DNA from: Gammaproteobacteria bacterium RIFCSPHIGHO2_02_FULL_42_43
GTDB lineage: Bacteria; Pseudomonadota; Gammaproteobacteria; Coxiellales; Coxiellaceae
Direction: 5' to 3'
Length of the DNA stretch: 64,000 bases
Assembly: GCA_001801425.1 (NCBI GenBank)
Contig: MGXR01000017.1
Span: forward strand, 124,001 to 188,000
Shown: positions 1 to 8,881 of the stretch, piece by piece
Position numbering within the stretch: position 1 is the stretch's first letter
How the letters are laid out: every line of letters starts with the position of its first letter
Translations under genes and position numbers: made by a program
The notes under the pieces: model-generated
Seen by the model: only the letters and a program-made list of their open reading frames with translations
Told to the model about the DNA's origin: nothing
Databases searched by the model: none

Positions 1-103
1 AAATATTTTTTTTAAAAGAAATCATAAGAATAAAATACGTCAAACACAACGATAAAAAAAATACAATGGCGCCCAATAAAAAAAAATACGTCATCCCTGC
101 AGC

Positions 104-868
104 TCATCCATTGGATATTTTGACGCAGTATTCGTGATAAATCTCATGCATCGACACTATTTTATATTTTTTCCTAAAAGCGAATTCGATGATTTTCTGT
201 ATGACGTTTCGAATTCCGTGACCTTTGTGTTCCACTGTTTTGATATCCATAGTGCTCATATTATTCCATATTTCACGATTCATACTATCTTTTATTTTAC
301 GCGTGTAAGAAAAATCAGGGGTATTAAATGCCATGTGGGCGGGATGAAAATTAATAATTTTCAAACCGGGTGTCTCTAATCGAGGAATCAGTTGATTAAA
401 ATCAAGTGTTGGATCCATCAACAAATATCCACCATCTTCTAAAAAAATCGGCAAGCTCAACAGCCCACTTCGATGCATTAAAGGGCGAATATTGGGCTCG
501 CATCGGGTGCAATGATTAGAAACAAATTTGAATCCTCGTTTTGCGAAATCATCCATAATATCGTTCACCTCAAAATAACGGTGACAACGAAATCCATCGG
601 CGTCTGGCACTAATTGTTTGCAATAATCGATTACTTCTGAAAAAGAATTGCCCTGTGAACTGTCGGGCAAAAAATTGGGGTGAATGAGCATTTTAATTTT
701 TTTTGCGGCATTTAAATCGCTCAAAAATGCACTTTCGTTGGTATTAAAATACGTTAATCGTAATGCATCGCCCGACAAAATCTGATGGCTGTAACGAATG
801 ACTTCTTCTGACGCCCAATCGATATCCGATGTAAAACAAAAAACAGGGGATTGAGTCCATGAATACAT
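104..868 (-). CDS. Polysaccharide deacetylase-like (WbmS-like) protein
   Basis: 254-aa ORF; TSDIDWA near the N-terminus and spaced His/Asp motifs (HPNF, NFHPAHM); beside sugar genes. Confidence 0.5.
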   Translation of the reverse strand: MYSWTQSPVFCFTSDIDWASEEVIRYSHQILSGDALRLTYFNTNESAFLSDLNAAKKIKMLIHPNFLPDSSQGNSFSEVIDYCKQLVPDADGFRCHRYFEVNDIMDDFAKRGFKFVSNHCTRCEPNIRPLMHRSGLLSLPIFLEDGGYLLMDPTLDFNQLIPRLETPGLKIINFHPAHMAFNTPDFSYTRKIKDSMNREIWNNMSTMDIKTVEHKGHGIRNVIQKIIEFAFRKKYKIVSMHEIYHEYCVKISNG

Positions 869-876
869 ATCTTTCC

Positions 877-1395
877 TTATTTATCATGATCAATCATAAT
901 TAAATGCTGCAGATCATGCAGCATCACTATTTTATCACGCGCAAAACCCGCATTTTCCATCGCTTTAATGCTGCCAATATTATTGGGCTGCACATACGCA
1001 AAAATATTTTTTGAAAAATCGTAATACCTCACCAATTCACTACCCTTCCTGAAAGCCGCCGATGCAATTCCTTTTCCATGCATCTTTTGCGCGATATTAA
1101 TACTAACTTTGGCCGCATTTGGGATAATATCTGAATTTAAAACATAGCGAATTTGGCCCGCGGGCTCACTATTTGCTTCAATAATAAAAAAAAGACAGTG
1201 GGGATCTTGCAGTGATTTTTCAAACCAAGATTGGTGTTCTTCCAATGACAATGCTCTTGTAGCGCCCATCCATGGAATAGTGGTTGGTTCATTGCGCCAC
1301 GCCAAAATTTTATCGGAGTCAATCAAAATCGCTTTTCGCAGTGAAATTTTCATATTTGTCATAACATAATTGACAAGATTGAATACGCGCTTCAT
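877..1395 (-). CDS. GNAT-family N-acetyltransferase (PseH/RimJ-like)
   Basis: LRKAILIDSDKILAWRNE..., GKGIASAAF acetyl-CoA motif, NNIGSIKAMENAGF. Confidence 0.75.
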   Translation of the reverse strand: MKRVFNLVNYVMTNMKISLRKAILIDSDKILAWRNEPTTIPWMGATRALSLEEHQSWFEKSLQDPHCLFFIIEANSEPAGQIRYVLNSDIIPNAAKVSINIAQKMHGKGIASAAFRKGSELVRYYDFSKNIFAYVQPNNIGSIKAMENAGFARDKIVMLHDLQHLIMIDHDK

Positions 1396-1430
1396 CTTAT
1401 TACAAACGTATTCGTCAGTAAACGAAATTT

Positions 1431-2666
1431 ATGAAGATCTTATTTATCACCGATAATTTTTATCCTGAAGGAAATGCAATTGCGAGTCGCGTCTACGAAC
1501 GAGCTTGCTTTTGGGTGAAGTGGGGATATCAAGTGACTGTGATTACTTCAGCACCTAATTTTCCAGAGGGAAAATTGTATCCCGGTTACAAAAATAAATG
1601 GTTTCAAACAGAAATATTGCGGGGCATTCGCGTCATTCGCGTTAAAACGTTTATTAAAAGCAATACCGGGTTCTTATTCAGGATTCTCGATTTTTTATCT
1701 TTTCTGCCATCGTCATTTTTAGCTGGAATTAGGCAAGATAAACCCGATGTTGTAGTTACCACTTCGCCGCAATTTTTTGGTGCCATTTCGGCTTGCTTGA
1801 TTGCTCAATGTAAACGAGTGCCGCTTATACTGGAGCTCGGGGATATCTGGCCTCAATCTATTGTGGGTGTGGGTGCCATGCGTGACAGTGCTGTGATTCG
1901 CCTGTTGGAAAAAATTGAGTTGGCTCTTTATCGTGCGAGTCAAAAAATCGTTGTGGTTTCCCCATCATTCAAAGACAATCTGGTTTCTCGGGGAGTGAAT
2001 GAAAAGAAAATTTTTACTGTCATGAATGGGGTGGATTTAACAAAATTTTCTCCGCAATCACGCAATCGATCATTATTGCAAGCGCATGACATCTTGCCAT
2101 CCGAATTTATTGTGGGTTACATTGGAACACATGGCATGGCGCATGCGCTAGAAAACATATTAAAAACTGCCTTGTTACTGCAGGATCAAAAAAATATTCG
2201 TTTTATTTTTGTTGGGGCGGGTGCCGAAAAAGAAAAATTGATTGCGCTATCCAAAAATTTGAAACTGAGCAATGTTACTTTTATTTCAGCACAACCCAAA
2301 GAAAAAATTATTCATTATTGGAGTTTATGCAACCTTGCCTTAGTGCATTTTAAAAATTCTTCCGTCTTTTCCGCGTCGATTCCCTCTAAAATATTTGAAG
2401 CCATGGGCATGGGTCTACCGATTCTATTATCTTCGCCACAGGGAATTGCAAGCGATATTATTCAAAATGAGCAGGTAGGATTGTGGGTGCCGGCTGAAAA
2501 CCCAAATGATTTAGCTAACGCTATCTTGAAACTTTATAATGATAATGTATTACACGACACATTTTCTAAAAATAGTTTGCTTGCATCCAAAAAATATTCC
2601 CGTGAAACGCAGGCGCGCGATTTTCTGTCTGTATTAAATTTCGAATCGACATACGTTACGATTTGA
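1431..2666 (+). CDS. Glycosyltransferase family 4 (WbuB-like)
   Basis: MKILFITDNFYPEGNAIASRVYERA..., GYIGTHGMAHALENIL, C-terminal SKIFEAMGMGLPIL typical of GT4. Confidence 0.85.
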   Translation: MKILFITDNFYPEGNAIASRVYERACFWVKWGYQVTVITSAPNFPEGKLYPGYKNKWFQTEILRGIRVIRVKTFIKSNTGFLFRILDFLSFLPSSFLAGIRQDKPDVVVTTSPQFFGAISACLIAQCKRVPLILELGDIWPQSIVGVGAMRDSAVIRLLEKIELALYRASQKIVVVSPSFKDNLVSRGVNEKKIFTVMNGVDLTKFSPQSRNRSLLQAHDILPSEFIVGYIGTHGMAHALENILKTALLLQDQKNIRFIFVGAGAEKEKLIALSKNLKLSNVTFISAQPKEKIIHYWSLCNLALVHFKNSSVFSASIPSKIFEAMGMGLPILLSSPQGIASDIIQNEQVGLWVPAENPNDLANAILKLYNDNVLHDTFSKNSLLASKKYSRETQARDFLSVLNFESTYVTI

Positions 2667-4229
2667 AAACGGCACGCGAATAGTTTGCGTGGACCGTAAA
2701 AATCCAAATGACTCTGCATAATCACTTTTTATGATATTAAAATGGTGATCGATGGAAATATGAATTAATTTTCCATTGATTAACTGCACTATCACTTGTT
2801 TCTCATCTATTGAAATTATTTTACAAGCGGGATGTAAATGAAGATAAAAATAAGAGGGCTCTCTGGCGCGTTGGATCTCGTCGATTATTTCAATTTGATT
2901 CTCTGATATTGTCCATTGTCGGATATGTTTTAAATTTCCAGTGTAACCATGATGTGATGCGCTGATTCTATAAAAATTTTTATTTTCTGCAATGTGAATA
3001 TTTGAAACACGCGCTCGTCTTCCTGCGCGAAATCCGCTCCACACTTCAGATGAATTTTTCTGATTGACAGCGACAGTATTATGCGCACTGGTGCCACGCT
3101 CAAATAATCGCCGATCAGAATTTCCATAAACAGAAGTGCCTAAATTTACAAAGACAGGTATCTCATCTATCATTAATTCGAATGATAAAGTATCCGCATG
3201 GCCGTGCCCCGGCAAATAATCGGGGCCAATATTACCGACATCTAAAATGATTTTAAAGTGCGTGTTGTGAATAACGATGTATCCAGACTCAGATAAATAC
3301 TTTAATCCCTTTTTTTCCGGCTGAACTGAGTATCCTAATGCCGTCGCATACAAAAATAATTGTTCTGGGGTTGCAGCAATATCATTGGCTGCATCATTAA
3401 AATATGAGATTTCTCGAAGCGATCGTTTCATACTATTTAGCCAACTCAGCATGGAAATTACTTTTTCCTTCCATGGAAATATTTTGTTGTACACACCAAA
3501 AATATTTTCTAAATCCAGCAATCCTTCTAAAAATAAACAATGGTACATGGGGCTTAATTCAAAATGTCCGCCATCTTTTAACACTTGCGTTTGAATTTCT
3601 TGTTGCAGCCCCCGAAATCCTTTTTGAAACCATGTTTGTGATTCAGGTGTTTCAAAAAATAAACCCGATAAACACAACGCTTTAAAATTTTCAAACAAAT
3701 GATTTCCCAACAAATGATATTCGCACTTTTTATTTAAATATCGTGCTTGCAAATAAAGTGAATTGCGCATCTTTTCAGTTAATGCGTTTCCACTCAGCGC
3801 ATATTTAATAATATTGACGATGCGCAATGAAATTGGAAATGGCTCCCAGCCGATTCCGAAAAATGGCGGATTTTCATCTATCCATCGCTCTAATAGTTCG
3901 CGCGCTGTGTCTCGTTGTTGTAAATTTTCAGACAATAGCGCATCAAAATAATGCAATTGATATAACCATAATCCTGTTCTTGAAGTATCATTCCAACTAT
4001 TTTTTCCGGAAATATCAGCGGTGTTATTTAAAAAAGTAGCGGTGTTGTTTTGAAAAAAAAGCTTATTTTTTAAGATAAATGAATGTTTAACAGTTGTGGC
4101 ATTTCTCAATGTATTTTTTTGAATAGATAAATCAACGATTGCTGAATACAACAAATAAAACAATCGATAATAAATTTGCTTGAATTTTAAATATTTTATC
4201 GTGTTAAAATAGAGCAGCGCACGTCTCAT
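2634..4229 (-). CDS. Heparinase II/III / alginate lyase family protein
   Basis: 531 aa; WLYQLHYFDAL, NHLFENFKAL, PGHGHADTLSFEL, ERGTSAHNTVAVN motifs. Confidence 0.8.
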   Translation of the reverse strand: MRRALLYFNTIKYLKFKQIYYRLFYLLYSAIVDLSIQKNTLRNATTVKHSFILKNKLFFQNNTATFLNNTADISGKNSWNDTSRTGLWLYQLHYFDALLSENLQQRDTARELLERWIDENPPFFGIGWEPFPISLRIVNIIKYALSGNALTEKMRNSLYLQARYLNKKCEYHLLGNHLFENFKALCLSGLFFETPESQTWFQKGFRGLQQEIQTQVLKDGGHFELSPMYHCLFLEGLLDLENIFGVYNKIFPWKEKVISMLSWLNSMKRSLREISYFNDAANDIAATPEQLFLYATALGYSVQPEKKGLKYLSESGYIVIHNTHFKIILDVGNIGPDYLPGHGHADTLSFELMIDEIPVFVNLGTSVYGNSDRRLFERGTSAHNTVAVNQKNSSEVWSGFRAGRRARVSNIHIAENKNFYRISASHHGYTGNLKHIRQWTISENQIEIIDEIQRAREPSYFYLHLHPACKIISIDEKQVIVQLINGKLIHISIDHHFNIIKSDYAESFGFLRSTQTIRVPFSNRNVCRFEI

Positions 4230-6313
4230 TGTCTCAAATACTCAGCAATTTCTATTGAGACCCGAGAAACTTCCATAATTTCTTCAAATGGAATAGGAGA
4301 TTTTGTTCCTTGCTGAATTGCGTTCACAAATGCCTGGATACAAGCTACCTGACCTTTATTTTGTTTCCAGTGTATTTGTTTTTTAAAACGCTGGAACCCA
4401 AATCCCGTTAATTTTCTAAAATTATTTAATTGAATTATTTTTCCATTACAAAATATTTCTAACACTTCTTTTGGAAAAGATTTATGCCCATTAGAAAAAT
4501 AATGCACCGTTCCAAGAGAGCGATCCTCAAACAATAAGGTAATGGTCGCTGTATCAGATTGTGTTGCAACTGCCTGCCAGTTTTTAATAGCGCTTCCAGA
4601 AAGATAGCGCAGCAAATCAATAAAATGACACGCCTCCCCAATAATTCTGCTACCACCCACTTCCCAATCTTGCGTCCAGTGTTTATCGGAAATAAACCCT
4701 GCATTCACTGTCATTACAAAAGATTTGGGTGACACTTCATTTTCCAATAATTTTTTGATCGTTTGAATAAACGGCGAAAATCGCCGATTAAACCCTATCA
4801 TCAATAAATTATTTTTATTTTCTTGATACGTCGCTTTTATTTTTTCAAGATCTTCGAGATGAATGGCCAATGGTTTCTCAACAAAAACATGTTTTCCATT
4901 TTCCAATCCTTGTATCACTTGGCTCGCATGTAAATCATGTTGCGTTGAAATCACAATTGTATTGACTTGATCGTTTGCGTAAATTGCTTGATCATCCGTA
5001 CCTGCAAACCGAAATCCCATTTTTTTCGCCAATATTTTTGCACTGACTCCCTCGCTTGAAACAACGCTATGTAAATCAGCACCAGTTTTTTGAAATGCGG
5101 GCGCTAACACTGCAGCGCCATACGTTCCAGCACCGATGAATCCGATACAAACAGGATGAGATATTGCTTGATGATTCACGGCAATTATTTTTTCTATTTT
5201 GCGTTGTCGATCTTGATTGGGATATTCAATTAAAATACCGAGCGCTGATTGATTATTTTCTAATGTTTCGTATAGTTCAAAAATATTGTCAATGTGAAAT
5301 CGTTGTGTGATGAGCGGCTGTAAATTCAGCACCCCTTGCGACATCATATCTAAAATTGCTTCAAAATTACGTTGTTCAGTCCATCGCACAAATCCAATGG
5401 GATAATCCAAACCTTTTTTTTCATATGATTTTTCGTAGCGTCCTGGTCCGTAAGAACACGACACTTGAAAACTCAATTCTTTCTCGTAAAAATCCGCACG
5501 CGATAATTCTTTTCCAATCACGCCAATTAAAATAATGCGCGCACGTTTTCGGCAAACAGTGGCTGCTTGGTGCAATAGGTCATTACTCTGTGTTGTTGCC
5601 GTAATAATGACAGCATCCACGCCACGTGCACGCGAAAAAATTTCCGCTTGTGAAATCACATTATCTGGATTAGCAACTTCTGCACCAAATTGTTTTGCTA
5701 AAGCGCATTTGGTCGCATCAAAATCAACCCCCAACACACGGCAACCATGTGCTTTCAATAATTGCACGGTCAACAAACCAATTAATCCTAAACCAAACAC
5801 AACATAACATTCGCCCAGTGTGGGTTGTGACAAACGAATACCCTGCAAAGCAATAGCGGCTACAATTGTAAATGCAGCTGCTTCATCGGACACACCATCC
5901 GGAATTTTGGCGCAACCATTTTTTGCCACGCGCACGATTTCAGCATGATGTCCGTTGGAAATCACACGATCACCCACAGAAAATCCGGCAACTTCTTTTC
6001 CAACTTCAATAACGCGACCGACATGACAGTACCCCAACGGTATCGGTTGATCTAATTTGGCTTGAATGGCATAAAACGTTGCGGCGATTCCATCGGTTTT
6101 TATTTTTTCCAGAACCATCTTCACTTTATCAGGCTGCTGTTTTATTTTTCCAAATACATTTGCTTTTCCGAATTCCAATAACATTCTTTCTGTGCCGACA
6201 GAAATTAATGTATTGACGGTTTCGATTAGCAGAGATCCGGCGATGTTTTTAGGACACGGCACATCTTCTAAAATCGTGTCACCCGTTTTAAGCGATTGCA
6301 AAATTTGCTGCAT
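4226..6313 (-). CDS. Bi-domain zinc-type dehydrogenase + Gfo/Idh/MocA oxidoreductase
   Basis: N-terminal MDR domain (VVFGLGLIGLLTVQLLKAHG) fused to Gfo/Idh/MocA domain (IGFIGAGTYGAAVLAP, VFVEKPLAI, GGSRIIGEACHFIDL). Confidence 0.85.
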   Translation of the reverse strand: MQQILQSLKTGDTILEDVPCPKNIAGSLLIETVNTLISVGTERMLLEFGKANVFGKIKQQPDKVKMVLEKIKTDGIAATFYAIQAKLDQPIPLGYCHVGRVIEVGKEVAGFSVGDRVISNGHHAEIVRVAKNGCAKIPDGVSDEAAAFTIVAAIALQGIRLSQPTLGECYVVFGLGLIGLLTVQLLKAHGCRVLGVDFDATKCALAKQFGAEVANPDNVISQAEIFSRARGVDAVIITATTQSNDLLHQAATVCRKRARIILIGVIGKELSRADFYEKELSFQVSCSYGPGRYEKSYEKKGLDYPIGFVRWTEQRNFEAILDMMSQGVLNLQPLITQRFHIDNIFELYETLENNQSALGILIEYPNQDRQRKIEKIIAVNHQAISHPVCIGFIGAGTYGAAVLAPAFQKTGADLHSVVSSEGVSAKILAKKMGFRFAGTDDQAIYANDQVNTIVISTQHDLHASQVIQGLENGKHVFVEKPLAIHLEDLEKIKATYQENKNNLLMIGFNRRFSPFIQTIKKLLENEVSPKSFVMTVNAGFISDKHWTQDWEVGGSRIIGEACHFIDLLRYLSGSAIKNWQAVATQSDTATITLLFEDRSLGTVHYFSNGHKSFPKEVLEIFCNGKIIQLNNFRKLTGFGFQRFKKQIHWKQNKGQVACIQAFVNAIQQGTKSPIPFEEIMEVSRVSIEIAEYLRQ

Positions 6314-7541
6314 GTTTTCTTTTAATTACTCCAACGACATCAATAATTATGGCATGAGACGCGGTTAATTTTTCTGCTGTAAAAACTGTGTGCGCCACTA
6401 ATAAAACAATAATATCAGCGGAGGATAATGCATCCTCTAAATTCGTCAATGCGACGTTTTTATGTTGGGACAACACAGCGGGTAATGTTTGAATATGCGG
6501 TTCAACCACCAAAACTTTCCCTGATATTTTTTCTGCCAATTGATTGACAATCATTAACGCCGGGCTTTCTCGCAAATCGTCTACATCTTTTTTAAATGTA
6601 ATGCCTAGGCAAGCGATGACGGGTTCTTGCATTGTACTGATGGTTTTTAAAATATTTTTTAATACATATCGTGTCTTGTAATCATTCACTTCGCGCGCGC
6701 AACGAATTAATTTTGCTTCTGCGGGATTCGCTGCAACGATAAACCAAGGATCAACAGCGATACAGTGCCCACCGACACCGGGACCCGGTTGCAAAATATT
6801 CACGCGCGGATGACGATTCGCCAATGCAATTAATTCTTGCGCATCGATGTGATGTTGATCGCAAATCATCGACAATTCATTCGCGAATGCAATGTTAACA
6901 TCGCGAAATGCATTCTCAGTTAACTTGGTCATCTCTGCGGTTTTTGCAGTGGTTGCAATGCATTCACCGGTCACAAAAATTTTATAAAACGCGATCGCTT
7001 GTTCTGTGGATTTAGGGTTTATTCCACCGATGACGCGATCGTTGCAAACAAGCTCTCGCAAAATATTTCCTGGCATCACGCGCTCGGGGCAATAAGCGAT
7101 ATAAATATCTTCAATAACATTCAGATCAGGGCGCAATTGCTGAATCCAGGTGATCGCTTTTTCTGTCGTGCCAACGGGCGAGGTAGATTCAATGATCACT
7201 AAATTTTTTTTCTGTAAATGAGGCGCGATAGATTCTACTGCAGATTTTACATAAGAAATATCAGGTTCGTGTTTTTCTGTAACCGGCGTTGGGACAGTAA
7301 TAATAAAAACATCTGCCGCTGGAACTGATAATTGCGCTTTTAAATTTCCAGACGAAACGGTATCGCGAACCAAATAATTCAAACCGGGCTCAAGCAAATG
7401 CGCAATGCCGGCATTAATCTTCTCAATAATATGCGGTTGAATGTCGCATCCGATTACTTTTTTATTTTGCGATGCCAGTAATGCGGCAGAAGGCAGACCG
7501 ATATATCCTAATCCAACTACGCAAATAGTTTTGACGTCCAT
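6288..7541 (-). CDS. wecC: UDP-N-acetyl-D-mannosamine dehydrogenase
   Basis: VVGLGYIGLPSAALLA, TVPTPV, GGHCIAVDPWF, TFKKDVDDLRESPAL. Confidence 0.85.
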   Translation of the reverse strand: MDVKTICVVGLGYIGLPSAALLASQNKKVIGCDIQPHIIEKINAGIAHLLEPGLNYLVRDTVSSGNLKAQLSVPAADVFIITVPTPVTEKHEPDISYVKSAVESIAPHLQKKNLVIIESTSPVGTTEKAITWIQQLRPDLNVIEDIYIAYCPERVMPGNILRELVCNDRVIGGINPKSTEQAIAFYKIFVTGECIATTAKTAEMTKLTENAFRDVNIAFANELSMICDQHHIDAQELIALANRHPRVNILQPGPGVGGHCIAVDPWFIVAANPAEAKLIRCAREVNDYKTRYVLKNILKTISTMQEPVIACLGITFKKDVDDLRESPALMIVNQLAEKISGKVLVVEPHIQTLPAVLSQHKNVALTNLEDALSSADIIVLLVAHTVFTAEKLTASHAIIIDVVGVIKRKHAANFAIA

Positions 7542-7578
7542 ATACTGATCATACTTACGTTCACGCTAAATGATATTA

Positions 7579-8403
7579 TCAAAACGTATTTTCTGTCGAC
7601 TTCACAACACCAGGCACTGCCAGCGTACTTGAAAGTTGTGAAATCAAATTGTTCCAATTTGCAATACCAAGTGGTGGCACGTAAACAATATCGCGATTTT
7701 GCAAATAAAAATCTTCAGCCAACATCATATTTTCTGGTGAACGCGCATCCAATGCGTAAACCGTAATTTGATTAATGGTTCCGCGCAACACAAAAATCTT
7801 GGCGGTATTGGAAGCGAGAATACTGGTGCCGGCATTATTATTGATCGCGTCCAGCAGTGAGAGTGGTTTATCGGTTATTGAAACCACCTTGGTACCACCG
7901 ATCATTTCCCCCATCATCTGCACTTGTTGGCTTCTAAATCCAACGACACGCACCGTCACTTGCGGAGTACGAATATATTTTGAAAGACGTTTTTCCAATA
8001 CAGTTTGGATATTTGAAATTGTGAGGCCATTCACATTAAATATGCCTGCAAATGGAAAAGAAATATCACCGTGGCGATTAACCAGGGTGCCCGATGCCTC
8101 TGGAGTGCTCAGCTGTGTGGTAATTGTTGTAATCTCAGGATGATCCCAAACAATAATATTTAAAATATCATAGGGCCCAACATGATAAGTTGGGATATCG
8201 CGATGTTGAGCGATATAATTTGGTGTTAATTGCACATAGCGCACTTGGACCGTGCGACCATCGACTTGGTACCGAGTTGATGGCTCGCTGGGATTCATGT
8301 AGGTACCAAGAAATGTAGAACAGCCCACCAACATGCAAGCTAAAAATAATAATCCTAACGCTCGTCTTATCCATTCCATAATTTCTTCTGCCACAATTCC
8401 CAA
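7579..8403 (-). CDS. wza: Polysaccharide export outer-membrane protein (Wza-like)
   Basis: Lipobox LLFLACMLVGC, YHVGPYDILNIIVWDHPE, SLBB-like repeats. Likely start near 8376 (MEWIRRAL). Confidence 0.85.
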   Translation of the reverse strand: MGIVAEEIMEWIRRALGLLFLACMLVGCSTFLGTYMNPSEPSTRYQVDGRTVQVRYVQLTPNYIAQHRDIPTYHVGPYDILNIIVWDHPEITTITTQLSTPEASGTLVNRHGDISFPFAGIFNVNGLTISNIQTVLEKRLSKYIRTPQVTVRVVGFRSQQVQMMGEMIGGTKVVSITDKPLSLLDAINNNAGTSILASNTAKIFVLRGTINQITVYALDARSPENMMLAEDFYLQNRDIVYVPPLGIANWNNLISQLSSTLAVPGVVKSTENTF

Positions 8404-8816
8404 TTTTGCTTAATAACATCGAAAACTTCTTGGTAAACTACTTTTTCTTTTCGGTACGGATCAACAACAATCTCATCTTTCCATTGCCCAAGGCAGAAAA
8501 TCTTACCACGACCGCTTGGAAATGCAACTGAGAGTTCTTTTTTGTGCCAATCTTCCATCACAAAAATAATTTCCGCGTCGTTGACATGCTTTGCCGTCAC
8601 TTGTTGTGCGATGTGTTCGCTCGCATCAATATTTTCTTGATCGAGCAATAATTTCATTTCTTTATGGATGGAGGAGCCTACCATTGCACTTAAGCCAGCT
8701 GAATAAATGTATAAATCAGTGATGCCTGCTTTTTCTAATTGTGCACGTGCCCAATACTCTGCGGTGGGGCTGCGGCAGATATTACCGACGCAGACGAATA
8801 AAATCTTTTTGAACAT
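8367..8816 (-). CDS. wzb: Low-molecular-weight protein-tyrosine phosphatase (Wzb-like)
   Basis: MFKKILFVCVGNICRSPTAE active-site loop; DPY motif near the C-terminus. Confidence 0.85.
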   Translation of the reverse strand: MFKKILFVCVGNICRSPTAEYWARAQLEKAGITDLYIYSAGLSAMVGSSIHKEMKLLLDQENIDASEHIAQQVTAKHVNDAEIIFVMEDWHKKELSVAFPSGRGKIFCLGQWKDEIVVDPYRKEKVVYQEVFDVIKQNWELWQKKLWNG

Positions 8817-8881
8817 AAAATAAAATCCCGCTTGCTAACGCGCGCGGCTCACATCTGATTTAGTCGCGGCTCACATTTTAT

